Of a DNA stretch of 64,000 bases, positions 43,679 through 53,102 are shown piece after piece. The stretch is taken from positions 62,001-126,000 of the forward strand of contig CAVSLA010000002.1 in the NCBI GenBank assembly GCA_963728825.1. The letters run 5' to 3'. The first letter of the stretch is position 1; every line of letters begins with the position of its first letter. A model generated the notes under the pieces. That model was not told the DNA's origin and made no database searches. It saw only the letters and a program-made list of their open reading frames with translations. Made by a program: the position numbers and the translations under genes. The DNA comes from CAVREM01 sp963728825. GTDB lineage: Bacteria; Acidobacteriota; Vicinamibacteria; Vicinamibacterales; CAVVIG01.

Positions 43679-45034
43679 CTAGGTCTTCTTTTCGGCGGAT
43701 TCGGGTGCCGGGAAGCAGTGGCAGCGGGGAGCCGGTGTCCGAAGGGGCGATCACGCCTATCTTTACGTAGGTCAGTAGTTTAGCGCGGGTGTCCTCGATG
43801 TCGAGATTCCGCATGGTCAACTGCCCGATTCGATCCTGCGGCGAGAACGCGGAATCGCCCTTCTCCATCGTCAGGCGCTCGGGGATGTACGTCAGGTTAG
43901 GACTGGTAGTGTTGAGCAGCGAGTAATCGTTGCCGCGGCGCAGTTCGACGGTCACCTCACCGGTCACCGCCCGCGCCACCCAGCGCTGCGCCATCTCGCG
44001 GAGCATCATCGCCTGAGGATCGAACCATCGGCCCTGATACAGGAGTCGCCCGAGGCGCCGGCCCATGTCGCGGTACTGCTCGATCGTGTCCTCGTTGTGG
44101 ATGCCGGTGACGAGCCGCTCGTAGGCGATGAACAGCAGGGCCAGTCCGGGAGCCTCGTAGATGCCGCGGCTCTTGGCCTCGATGATGCGGTTTTCGATCT
44201 GATCGCTCATGCCGAGGCCGTGGCGGCCGCCGATCGCGTTGGCTTCCTTCAGCAGCGCGACCGCGTCAGGGAAGGTGCGGCCATTGAGCGTCGTCGGCTG
44301 CCCTTCCTCGAAGCCCGACCACAACCGTCTCCGGTTTGAATCGCGACATCGTCGCGCCAGAAGGCGACGCCCATGATCGGATCGACGATTTTGATGCCGG
44401 TATCCAGCCGCTCGAGGTCCTTGGCCTCGTGGGTCGCGCCGAGCATGTTCGAGTCGGTCGAGTAGGCCTTCTCGGTGCTCATGCGATAGGGAAGGCCGGC
44501 CTGACGCATGTATTCCGACATCTCCTTGCGCCCGCCGAGCTCGTCGATGAACGTCTGATCCAGCCACGGTTTGTAGATGCGCAGACTCGGGTTGGCGACC
44601 AGCCCGTAGCGGTAGAAGCGTTCGATGTCGTTTCCTTTGAACGTGCTGCCGTCGCCCCAGATGTGGACGTCGTCTTCCTTCATGGCGAGCACGAGCATCG
44701 TGCCGGTCACCGCCCGCCCGATCGGCGTGGTGTTGAAGTAGGGAACGCCCGCGGTCGAGATGTGGAACGCGCCGCACTGCAGGGCCGCGAGACCCTCGGC
44801 GACGAGCTGCGGCCGGCAGTCGATCAGCCGCGCCTGCTTCCGCGCCGTACTCACGGGCGCGTCGTGGGATGTCCTCGTAATCGGGCTCGTCCGGCTGTCC
44901 AAGGTTGGCGGTGTAGGCGTAGGGGATCGCCCCCTTCTGCGCATCCAATGGAGCGCCGCGCTGGTGTCGAGTCCGCCCGAAAAGGCGATGCCGACTCTTT
45001 CACCGATTGGCAGGCTTTGAAGAATGATCCGCAC
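43679..45034 (-). CDS. argG: argininosuccinate synthase, E. coli-type (several frameshifts)
   Basis: Joins citrulline and aspartate with ATP to form argininosuccinate in arginine synthesis. Visible are the P-loop (AFSGGLDTSAAL), GQPDEPDYEDIPRRAREYG, GDGSTFKGNDIERFYRYGL, AYSTDSNMLGATHEAKDLE, and SDQIENRIIEAKSRGIYEAP. These lie in alternating frames: breaks at 44938-44943, 44839-44847, two at 44300-44340 and one near 43705. The first two are repaired by restoring a CG (ctgcgcgcat; ccgcgcgccg). The two at 44300-44340 fit one extra base each, since that keeps the E. coli length. The predicted stop is TAG at 43679. GTG 45034 is the likely start. Confidence 0.85.
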
Positions 45035-45083
45035 TGATTGAAGGGCTTCGGAGCCTTTCGATTCTACGTTAAACTTCAGACGG

Positions 45084-45539
45084 ATGGGAAAAACGCCCGG
45101 CGGCAACTGTCTGGCGACGCTTTGTCTGACGGTCATCGCTGTTCTGGCCGGCGGCGACGGAGCGGCAACGCAGTCCGGTAGGAAAACTGTATGGGACGGC
45201 GTCTATACCACCGATCAAGCGGTGCGCGGACAGCAGCAGTACAAGAACCACTGCGGCTACTGTCACCGCGACGATCTGATCGGCGGCGGCAGCGAGGCCG
45301 GTGCGCCGCCGCTCAAGGGACCGATCTTCACCATCCGCTGGCGCGAGCAGCCGCTGGCCGACATGTTCGTCACCATCGGCACGACAATGCCGCAGAACAA
45401 GCCGGACTCGCTGACACCACAAATCGTCATCGACATCATCAGCTTCCTGCTGAAGAGCAACGAGATGCCTGCCGGGAATTCGGAGCTGCCGCCGGACCTC
45501 GAGCAGCTCAAGACGGTGTTCATGGAGTACCGGCCTTAA
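45084..45539 (+). CDS. secreted mono-heme cytochrome c
   Basis: 151 residues with a Sec signal (ATLCLTVIAVLAGGDGAA). The heme motif is C-G-Y-C-H in NHCGYCHRDD, with a Met ligand candidate in TTMPQNKPDS, as in class I cytochromes. Likely a periplasmic electron carrier; partner unknown. A TAAACT box ends eight bases before ATG 45084. It is divergent from argG across a 50-bp gap with -10-like boxes on both strands. Confidence 0.82.
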   Translation: MGKTPGGNCLATLCLTVIAVLAGGDGAATQSGRKTVWDGVYTTDQAVRGQQQYKNHCGYCHRDDLIGGGSEAGAPPLKGPIFTIRWREQPLADMFVTIGTTMPQNKPDSLTPQIVIDIISFLLKSNEMPAGNSELPPDLEQLKTVFMEYRP

Positions 45540-45585
45540 GGGCTCAGGGCTCAGGGCTCAGGGCTCGGGCTCAGGGCTCAGGGCT
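45538..45585. repeat. GGGCTCA heptamer array
   Basis: About six 7-bp units, one imperfect (gggctcgggctca). The array holds the end of the cytochrome gene and the stop codon plus last codons of the convergent AraC-type gene. Confidence 0.85.
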
Positions 45586-46397
45586 GAACCGGTGAAAAGG
45601 CCGCTCAGCTCGGCGCGCCGAATCAGGTGTGCCGTGGGGGAGCAACCTGCGAGCTGGCCGAACTCCCGAATGAAGTGAGACTGGTCGGCGTAGCCGCACT
45701 CCATCGCGGTGTCCACGCCGTGTCCGGCGGCGGTCGGATTGAGCACGAGCCTGAGCGCGCGCTGGAAGCGGACGATGCGCGCCAGCCGCTTCGGTGACAC
45801 CCCGACATGCACGTCGAATTCGCGCTCCAGGTGCCGTCGTGTGAGATTCACATCTCTGGCGAGCGCGTCGATATTCACCTGCCCGCGACTGCGCTGGATG
45901 TGTGCCACCGCGCTCTGCACGCGCGCGTCGAACCAGCGGCCATCTATCCGTGTCGCCAGATAACGCTGCACTCGGGCCGCCGCCTCGGTCAGTGAGCGGC
46001 ACGATTCGCTGATTTCGCTCAGCGACCGATACAGCCCCTGGTCGATGTCCGCGAGATTGGCCGTCGCCCCGAGGAGCTGCCGCTGCGGCATGCGCAGAAT
46101 GCTGGCGGCACCTGCGGGATGAAAACGGATGCCCAGGACCGCGACCGCGCCGGTCGCGCGCAGCTCGATCTGGCCGGTCAGCTGGCCGGCAAACAGCAGC
46201 GAGGATTGACGTTCGGTCGGAGCGTTCGGGCGAATGCGTTCGAAGGCGGCGCCGAAGTGCATGACGAGCTCGGGACATCCGTCAGGCAGTACCGGCTCGA
46301 GGTACCCGGCCATCTCCGTGGCGTCCGCCTCGAGGGTCCAGACGCACTGGACGATGGAGGCGAGCCGGGGGATTGGCGCGACCGCCGAAAACTTCAT
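45558..46397 (-). CDS. AraC-family transcriptional regulator
   Basis: 279 residues. The N-terminal half is a DUF6597-type effector domain (YLEPVLPDGCPELVMHFG, LGIRFHPAGAASIL); the C-terminal half has two helix-turn-helix motifs (INIDALARDVNLTRRHLERE-like and GYADQSHFIREFGQLAGCSP). It probably controls the divergent DUF6265 gene or an unlinked target. The last residues (SALSPEPEP) and the stop are encoded by the GGGCTCA repeat, so the C-terminus is probably a neutral tail. ATG 46397; MAA upstream is an alternative. Confidence 0.85.
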   Translation of the reverse strand: MKFSAVAPIPRLASIVQCVWTLEADATEMAGYLEPVLPDGCPELVMHFGAAFERIRPNAPTERQSSLLFAGQLTGQIELRATGAVAVLGIRFHPAGAASILRMPQRQLLGATANLADIDQGLYRSLSEISESCRSLTEAAARVQRYLATRIDGRWFDARVQSAVAHIQRSRGQVNIDALARDVNLTRRHLEREFDVHVGVSPKRLARIVRFQRALRLVLNPTAAGHGVDTAMECGYADQSHFIREFGQLAGCSPTAHLIRRAELSGLFTGSALSPEPEP

Positions 46398-46459
46398 GGC
46401 CGCCAACGAGCGTAGTGTGCTGGTCGCATTTGTTCAAGCGCGCTCGCCGCGGGCGAGGA

Positions 46460-46465
46460 TATGGT
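46460..46465 (+). promoter_or_regulatory. -10 box (TATGGT) of leaderless promoter
   Basis: TATGGT, then seven bases (TTACGGC), then ATG 46473. Confidence 0.4.
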
Positions 46466-46472
46466 TTACGGC

Positions 46473-46949
46473 ATGAGCAGATTCTCACACGCCTGTTTTT
46501 GTTCCCTGCTGATGGTCAGTCTGTTGACGCCGACCCTTCGTGGTCAGGCCGGTCCGGTTCGCGCATCGCTGTCACAACTGTCGTGGCTGGCGGGCGTGTG
46601 GAGCGGCGGCGGCGGCCCGGTCAGCATCGAGGAACGGTGGACGACTCCGGCGGGCGGCGCGATGCTGGCCGTGTCACGAACCATCAAAGGCGATCGCATG
46701 GTCGCGTTCGAATTCCTGCGCATCGTCGAGCGCGACGGCACGCTCGTCTACATCGCTCAGCCGAACGGTAACCCGCCCACGGAATTCCGGCTGTCAGCGA
46801 TCACCGCCGACAGCGCGACCTTCGAGAATCGCGCTCACGACTTCCCGAAGATGATCGCTTATACCAGGAAGACGGACGGATCGCTGGAAGCGCGGGTCAG
46901 CGACGGCGGGAAGCGCGGCGAAACCTTTATCTTGCGCGCAGCGAAATAG
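46473..46949 (+). CDS. DUF6265 family secreted protein
   Basis: 158 residues with a Sec signal (CFCSLLMVSLLTPTLRGQ). The mature part fits DUF6265: LSWLAGVWSGGGGPVSIEER, WTTPAGGAMLAVSRTIKGDR and FENRAHDFPKMIAYTR, a small calycin-like beta-barrel. Function unknown. It starts seven bases after a TATGGT box. Divergent from the AraC regulator, which may control it. Confidence 0.8.
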   Translation: MSRFSHACFCSLLMVSLLTPTLRGQAGPVRASLSQLSWLAGVWSGGGGPVSIEERWTTPAGGAMLAVSRTIKGDRMVAFEFLRIVERDGTLVYIAQPNGNPPTEFRLSAITADSATFENRAHDFPKMIAYTRKTDGSLEARVSDGGKRGETFILRAAK

Positions 46950-46954
46950 AAGGC

Positions 46955-46974
46955 GCCGGACCCGAAGGCCCGGC
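46955..46974. terminator. GCCGGACCC/GGCCCGGC palindrome between convergent genes
   Basis: Short palindrome with a CCTAC flank, between the DUF6265 stop and the convergent ankyrin gene stop. It is a diverged member of the GCCGGGYC family. Confidence 0.5.
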
Positions 46975-46987
46975 CTACCTTGCGGCG

Positions 46988-48654
46988 TCAGAACTCCTGT
47001 GGATTCGGCTTGTCGATCTCGATCCGCGGCACGGCGTCCGGCGCCGGTTGCACGACGCGGCGGCCCTCGGCGTCGCGAGCGACCCGGTTGTTGCGCCCGC
47101 AGTCGAAGCAGGTGCGGCCGTCGTCGGCCATCCCTTCGGTCGAGATGCCGCGCGTCGGCCATCAGCTTCGCCAGGAAATCCGCGGTGTGCTTCTGCTCCT
47201 TGAAGAACAGCGAGTAGAAGACGCCGTTGGCGATCGTCCAGGGCGTCCAGCCCTGCTTGCTGCGCGCGTCGATCTTGGCGCCCTTTTCCACGAGGTACTG
47301 GACGATGGTGTTGGCGCCGCGATACGCGGCGCCGTGCAGCGCCGTCTCGCCGCGGTCGTTGGCGGCGTTGACGTCGTTGCCGAGCTCGACGAGCATCTTC
47401 ACCGCGTCGAGCGCTTCTGGCTCGGAGTCGGGCGTGCTGCCGCCGTCCTCTCCCGGATTCCACATGTCGACGCCGGCCGCAACCATCAGCGGAGTCGTAT
47501 TGTCGGCGTTGGCGGTCAGCGGGTTGGCGCCGGCGGCGAGCAGCACCTTCATCAGCTCGGTGTCGACCGTTCTTGGACGCGAGCAGAAACGGCGTCGCGC
47601 CGACCCGGTTCATCCGGTTGCGATAACCGTCGCGGAAGTCTCTGGTCATCACGGCGTTCACGTTGGCGCCGCTGGCGATCAGCTTCTTCACGAGATCGAG
47701 ACGAGCTGATGTTGCCCTTGCCGATCGGTGGCGGGAGGAAGCCGATGTTCGTGCGGCGCAGCCGGACGATCTGATGGAGCGCCGTCCAGCCCTGCTTGTC
47801 GGCGTTGACGTCGGCGCCCTGATCGATCAGGAACGCGCCGAGCTCCCAGTGGCCGTTCTGGGTCGCCAGGACCAGCGCGCTGGTGCCGTCGGGCAGCGCA
47901 TCGTTGACGCTCGCGCCCGCCTTCGAGCAGCGTGCGGACTGCATCGAGCTGCCCGAGCTGCACCGCAAACAGCAGGGCCGTGAACGACGGTCCTCGAGCG
48001 GCCGCCGGCGCCGCGGCGCCCGTTGCGGCGGTGAACACACCGGTCGACGACCGGGCGCGCGGTCGCAGCCGCCGCGCCTTCGCTGGTCCGGGCGTTGACG
48101 TCGGCGCCAGCCTCGACGAGCGACGTTGATCGCGGCAGCGTTGTTCTCGGCGGCCGCCCACATCAGCGCTGTCTGACCGCGCGAGCTCTCACGCGCGTTG
48201 ACGTTGGCATTCGCCTCGATGCAGCGCTTGAGGACGGCCGACATCGCCGGTGCGTGCCGCCGTCATCAGCACGGTTTCGCCGCCGGGGAGGGCGGTGTTC
48301 GGGTCGGCGCCGCCGCGCAGCAGCCGTTCGACAATCCGGGCGTTGCCGTTGGTCGCGGCGAGCGACAGCGGCGTCACGCCGTAGCGGTTGGCGGCCTTGA
48401 CGTCGGCACCGGCGCCGAGCAGCAGATCGACGATCTCGAGCGCGTTGTTGTGGACCGCCCAGTGCAGCGCTGTGGAGCCGTCGACGCCCGGCGAGTTGAC
48501 GTCGGCGCTTCTTCTGCAGCTCGGAGCGGACCGCGGCGATATTACCCGCCTTGGCGGCATCGACGAGCGGCGCCGGTCCTGCGGCGTCGGCGCTGGCCGC
48601 CAGCGTGACGAGCGCAATCGCCGCGATCTGCAATTTGCATCTTGAAATCTGCAT
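46988..48654 (-). CDS. ankyrin-repeat secreted protein (eight frameshifts)
   Basis: After a short signal (AAIALVTLAASADA), ankyrin repeats run through the protein: ADVNSPGVDGSTALHWAVHN, ADVKAANRYGVTPLSLAATN, AGADVNARTSEGAAA, GADVNADKQGWTALHQIVR, GNDVNAANDRGETALHGAAY and KIDARSKQGWTPW. A C-terminal CFDCGRNNRV motif leads to the stop at 46988. To read it, the frame must change eight times (about 48506, 48239, 48121, 48057, 47919, 47702, 47569, 47151); every change is +1/-2 and is explained by loss of one CG from CGCG-like text. It is the last gene of the DUF1592-DUF1552-ankyrin operon. Confidence 0.8.
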
Positions 48655-48689
48655 TTTTGCCCTTAGCCCTTAGCCCTTAGCCCTGAGCC
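48655..48689. repeat. GGGCTAA (minus strand) heptamer array inside operon
   Basis: Four 7-bp units (CCCTTAG on the plus strand) lie between the DUF1552 stop and the ankyrin start, followed by an A-run before the ATG. The word differs by one base from GGGCTCA at 45538-45585. Confidence 0.8.
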
Positions 48690-50035
48690 TTACAAATCCG
48701 TGAGCCGTCCGGTGCTGTCGGCGAGTCTGATCCTTCTCGATGCCGACCTTGCCGAGAATCGTCAGCCCGAGGTTCGTCATCGGCGTGTTGGCCGGATAGA
48801 CGAGATGCCGTCCGCCCTTGAGCTGCCGCGTGCCGCCGCCGGCGAGCGATGGTCGGCAGGTTCACCGGCGTGTGGTGGTCGCTGTCGCCCATGCCGGCGC
48901 CGTACATCATGATCGAGTTGTCGAGCAGGTTGCTGTCGCCGTCGCGGCGTGTTCTTCATCTTCTCGAGCAGATACCCGAAGAGCGACACGTGATAGGCGT
49001 TGATCTTCGTCGCCTTGGTGATCTTCTCCGGATCGAGCTGGTGGTGCGACACCGAGTGGTGGCCGTCGGGCACGCCGATCCACGGATAGGGGCGTCCGCT
49101 CAGCTCGCGCGAGATCTGGAACGCGACCACCCGCGTGACGTCGGCCTGGAACGCCAGCAGGTTCAGGTCGAGCATCAGGCGTGGCGTGCTCGTCGAACGC
49201 CTTCCGGGATGCCGACCGGCTGCTCGACGGCGGGCAGCGCGGAGTTCTGGGTCTGCCGTTCCGGCGCGCTGAATCCGCTGTTCGACGTCGCGCACTGCGG
49301 TCAGGTACTCGTCGACCATCGATGCGATCGCCCGCGCCGAGACGCCGCCGGAGGCGCGCCATGTCCTCGACCGCGAGATCGAGGATGCTGCGGTCCTGCT
49401 GCATCCGGGTGAACGCGCTCCGCTGCCGTGCCGCCCTCGCCGAACAGCCGCTCGAACACCGCGCGCGGGTTGCTCTCCATCGGCATCGGCGTGGTCGGCG
49501 TCTTCCACGAGAAGGTGCGCTGATACACGCAGCTGTAGCCGTTCTCGCAGCTGCCGACGACGAAGTCGTAGTCGAGGGCGATCTGCAGCGAGTTGAGCGG
49601 TGAGTCCTGCCCGATCACCGCGGCCGCCATCTGGTCGATCGAGGTGCCGGCCTCGATGTCGGCGCCTTCGGTCTTCTTCGGTCGGACGCCGCTCAGCCAG
49701 GCCGCGCCGACGCGCGTGTGCACGCCGCCGCCTTCACTGAGGTTCTCGGCGCCCTTGTTGGCCAGACCGCTGACGACGACGATGTCGTTCGTCAGCGTCT
49801 CGAGCGGCTTGAGCACCGGCGTGAACTCGAAGTTGCTGCCGACGCCTACCGGATGGAAGTTCGGCAGGTAGGTGCCGTTCGGCGCGTAGTAGAAGCCGAG
49901 CCGCGGCACCGCCTTGGGCCTGGAGGATTGCGCGGCCAGCGCCGGCACCATTGCATCGAGCAGCGGCAGCGCGAGCGCCGCGCCCATTCCCCGCAGAAAC
50001 GTCCGGCGCGGCAGCGCCATCTTCGTGATGATCAT
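48690..50035 (-). CDS. DUF1552 domain protein, Tat-exported (several frameshifts)
   Basis: Opens with a Tat signal (PRRTFLRGMGAALALPLLDA). DUF1552 motifs follow: RLGFYYAPNGTYLPNFHPVG, FSWKTPTTPMPMESNPR, MLDLNLLAFQADVTRVVAFQ, LSGRPYPWIGVPDGHHSVSH, MMYGAGMGDSDHHTPVNLP and a tail LADSTGRLTDL ending at TAA 48690. Breaks at about 49415, 49325, 49263, 49198, 49180, 48946, 48847 and 48725 all shift +1/-2; seven are repaired by restoring CG in CGCG text. Partners of DUF1592 proteins in planctomycetes and acidobacteria; function unknown, sulfatase- or oxidoreductase-like roles have been suggested. ATG 50035 overlaps the upstream stop (ATGA). Confidence 0.85.
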
Positions 50036-52434
50036 GATGCGGTCCTGTTCTGAAACGGCAGGCTCTTGACGATGCCCAGGATGAGTGACGAGGTCTTGTA
50101 GTCGTTGGCGGCGGCGTCGCGCATCGACCGTGCGAACCGCCGGCATGTCGTACGCTTCGACGCCGCGGCCGAGCGCGTAGGTCATCAGCTTCTCGGTGAA
50201 GGAGGTCACGAAGCGATCCGGCTGTTTGGCCAGCGCCGCGCGCAGCTCCTTCGACGCCATCGAACCTCGTGCCGTCGGGCAGCACGCCCGAGGCGTCGAT
50301 GGTCGTGAAGTTCTCGTCGACCTCGCGCCAGCGGCCGATCGGATCGAAGCGTTCGAGCCCGAAGCCGAGCGGGTCGATCATCGCGTGGCACGTCGCGCAG
50401 GTCGCGTTTTCGCGATGCTGCGCCATCCGCTCGCGCATCGACGGCGTCCGCGCCGCGTAGGCGCCGGTCTTTTCCGGCAGCGGCGGCACGTTGGGCGGCG
50501 GCTCCGGCGGCGGCGTGCCGAGCAGGTTGTCGAGAATCCACTTGCCGCGGAAGACCGGCGAGGTCCGCACCGGGTGCGACGTAATCGTCAGGATGCTCCC
50601 TTGTCCGAGCAGCCCGCGCCGGTTCTCGTCGGCGATCTGTCACCCGGCGGAAGTGGCTGCCCTGGATTCCCGGAATGCCGTAGTGGCGCGCCAGCCGATC
50701 GTTGAGGAACGTGTAGTCGGCCTCGAGCAGGCTGAGCAGGCTCCGATCCTCGCGAATCACGCTGTCGAAGAACAGCTCGGTTTCACGCCGGAAGCCCTGA
50801 CGCAGCGTGTCGTCGAAGTCGGGGAACAACACCTCCGACGGGCTCACGGCGGCGAGATTCCGCAGCTGCAGCCACTGCCCGGCGAAATTGGCGGTCAGCG
50901 CCTCGGACCGTGGATCGGTCGAGCATGCGGCGCACCTGCTGGTCGATCACGCCGGCCTGGCGCAGCCGCCCGCGCGCCGCGAGATCGAGCAGTTCGTCGT
51001 CGGGAACGCTGCTCCACAAGAAGAACGACAGCCGCGAGGCCAGCTCGAGATCGCTGATCCGATAGGACGACCCCGGCTTGGCGGTGGTGGGATCGACTTC
51101 GACCCGGAACAGGAACGACGGACTGATCAGGAGCTGCTGGAGGCCCCGCTCGATGCCGCTTTCGAACGATCCGTTGGTGCGCCCCTGCGTGTAGGCGGTC
51201 ATCAGGATCTTCGTGTCTTCCTCGTCGATCGGACGCCGGAACGCGCGCCGCGCCGCCGTTGACAGAATATTTCTCGCGCACGACGTTTCGGCGGACGTCG
51301 TCTCGGGCCGGCAAACCAGGATTCGTCGGCGGCTCGGCGTGTCGCCCCTCGGCTCAGCTCGGGTCGATCCTGAGCTCGTCGCAGGATCGCTGCCCTTCGC
51401 GTCAAAGGGTCCGGTGATGATGACGTTGCGCAGAAACGCCATGCTGCTGCGGCTCACCGTCGGATTGAGGAATGGCCGGCGGTTGGCCTCGGCGAGGACC
51501 GTCGGCGTCTTGACGAACGCGACGCCAACTTGATGCGGACCAGCCGGCACCGCGACACGAATTTCGAGTTTCTCGAGCTGCTCGTTGCCGTCGGCGTCGA
51601 CGGCGCGCGCGCCGGCCTTGACGTTGAACTGCTTGATGCGCTCGCCGTCGATCAGACAGGTCGACATCGGCGCCGGCGGTGGTGTTGGCCAGGTTGACGC
51701 TGAATGTGTACTCGGCATCGGCCGGGAACTGATGATTGATGAGCGTTCCGCCGCGCGTGCCGAACGGCAGCCCTTCGACGCGTTCGTCCTGGCGCAGCCG
51801 CCGGCGACACGTTGTAGGTCTGGGCACCGGGCGCCGACGGCGCCACGCCCAGCGCGGCACGACTGATCCGGCGCGCTGCCGTCAGATAGCGCTCCATCAG
51901 CGACTCGGACAACTTCAGCGCGCCCGCCATGTTGTCGAAGCCGTAGCTGGCGCTGTCGCCGGGCAGCAGCGCGGCGACGTCGAGGTCGACGGCCAGGACA
52001 TCGCGCACGGCGTTGCGATACTCGGCGCGATTCAGCCGATGGAAGGTTTCGGTGCGGCCCGGGTTGGGCCGTGCCGCGGCCGCCGAGTCGAGCTCGTTTT
52101 CGATCCACGCGACCAGTCCGTCCTGCGTCGCGCGATCGGGACGCGGCCGTCCGGCTGGAGGCATCAAACCACCGCGCAGCTTCCGGACCACCTTTTCCCA
52201 TTCGGTGGCGTGCGTGCCGACGGCGGCCAGATCGAGAGAATCGAGCGCAAGGTTGGCGGTATTCAGCCGCGAGTTATGGCAGGTGACGCAGTAGCGGTCG
52301 AGCAGCGCGCGCTGCGACGTGGCCGCCACAGGCTGCGTCGCCGGTCGTCCATCGGGCGCCTGGCCCGCTCTGACGCCGGCCACTGCGAGCACGCCGACCC
52401 ACACGACGACCGCCAAAGAGAGAAAGCTTCTCAC
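50032..52434 (-). CDS. DUF1592/DUF1588/DUF1587/DUF1585 cytochrome-type protein (frameshifted)
   Basis: Secreted (SLAVVVWVGVLAVAGVRAG). An N-terminal heme motif C-V-T-C-H in LLDRYCVTCHNSRLNT precedes DUF1587 (TFHRLNRAEYRNAVRDVLAV), then DUF1592/1595 (VEGLPFGTRGGTLINHQFPA, AARRAFRRP), DUF1588 (GLLGQGSILTITSHPVRTSP, second heme-like C-A-T-C-H) and DUF1585 (KLMTYALGRGVEAYDMP), the standard order. Six breaks (about 51805, 51666, 50917, 50634, 50252, 50133) are all repaired by restoring one CG. A palindromic element is read in frame at 51365-51389. GTG 52434 follows a TACTAT box by eight bases. Confidence 0.87.
51365..51389. repeat. REP-like palindrome (CGATCCTGAG...CAGGATCG) inside a coding region
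   Basis: CGATCCTG-agctcgtcg-CAGGATCG. It resembles the widely spread CCTTCGAC...CTCAGG intergenic palindromes. Here it lies within the DUF1592 gene in a stretch encoding SDPATSSGSTRAE that has no counterpart I recall in the family, so it looks like an in-frame insertion. Confidence 0.55.
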
Positions 52435-52535
52435 TATGCGAAATAGTAGCCGAAAAAGGGGGGTTCCGGACCGCGGTCTGAGGGCGCGGCGGATACCGGA
52501 ACTCAGGTAGTCAGGCGGGGTTGGGACAGCCCTCT

Positions 52536-52648
52536 GGCGGACCTGAAAGGTCCGCCCTACGTACGAGTTGCGGTCGTCGGCTGAACGTACGTAGGCCGGG
52601 CCTCTTAGGCCCGGCGGACGCATATAGGCGGGGTCTTTTTGGACCCGG
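52536..52648. repeat. cluster of three GCCGGGYC-type palindromes
   Basis: GGCGGACC-tgaaa-GGTCCGCC (52536-52556), GCCGGGCCtcttaGGCCCGGC (52595-52615) and GGCGGGGTC-ttttt-GGACCCGGCT (52627-52648), with CCTAC/GTAGG flanks. They lie between the DUF983 stop and the DUF1592 operon start and may terminate DUF983 transcription. Confidence 0.75.
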
Positions 52649-52650
52649 CT

Positions 52651-53028
52651 CTACAACCGTTGATCGCTGCGCGGAATCGGATCGTCCGGATCCGGCCAGA
52701 GCACGCGTGAAATGTAGTGCAGAGCAATACCGACACCCCATCGATTCGGGGCCGTCCAGATGATCAGGATGCCGAGCACGCCAATCACCGTCAACCCCAG
52801 CACGAGGTGCCGTCGGACCAGACCGAAATAGACGAGCACGATGATCGCGGCGATCGGCAGGCGATCGCCGATGACGGTGAACGCCCAGGTGTCACCCGGA
52901 TTGCGCTCGAACACCAGACCACACGCCGAACAGTTCTCGAGGTGCCGCCACCTGCCCGCGAACAGCGGACCCTTTCCGCAGTGCGGACACCGTTTTCGCC
53001 AGCCACGGTTCAGGGCGGTCAGGAACAC
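52651..53028 (-). CDS. DUF983 membrane protein
   Basis: 125 residues. The N-terminus has a zinc-ribbon-like pair C14-P-H-C17 and C33-S-A-C36 in RCPHCGKGPLF and NCSACG, followed by GDTWAFTVIGDRLPIAA and two hydrophobic helices. This is the DUF983 pattern; function unknown. ATG 53028 lies directly beside the GTTCTAC heptamer array, and no clear ribosome-binding site is seen. Confidence 0.85.
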   Translation of the reverse strand: MFLTALNRGWRKRCPHCGKGPLFAGRWRHLENCSACGLVFERNPGDTWAFTVIGDRLPIAAIIVLVYFGLVRRHLVLGLTVIGVLGILIIWTAPNRWGVGIALHYISRVLWPDPDDPIPRSDQRL

Positions 53029-53032
53029 TGGT

Positions 53033-53070
53033 CGTTCTACGTTCTACGTTCTACGTTCTACGTTCTTCGT
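53033..53070. repeat. GTTCTAC heptamer array
   Basis: Four to five units of ACGTTCT, the reverse complement of the GTAGAAC array at 27961-27995, followed by degenerate CGTTCGTCG/CGTTCGACG text up to 53100. Confidence 0.85.
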
Positions 53071-53102
53071 TCGTCGTACGTCGTTCGACGTTCGACGACG
53101 GG

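Noticed and set aside
40344..44948. A single 1534-residue ArgG-PEGA fusion on the minus strand
   Set aside because: argG has a plausible stop at 43679 in another frame (ending FPAPESAEKKT) and the downstream protein has its own ATG at 43655; the apparent fusion comes from a frameshift in argG.
44249..52434. A decaying genomic region with many pseudogenes
   Set aside because: All breaks share one direction and one repair (restoring CG); the proteins are otherwise fully conserved, which does not fit relaxed selection.
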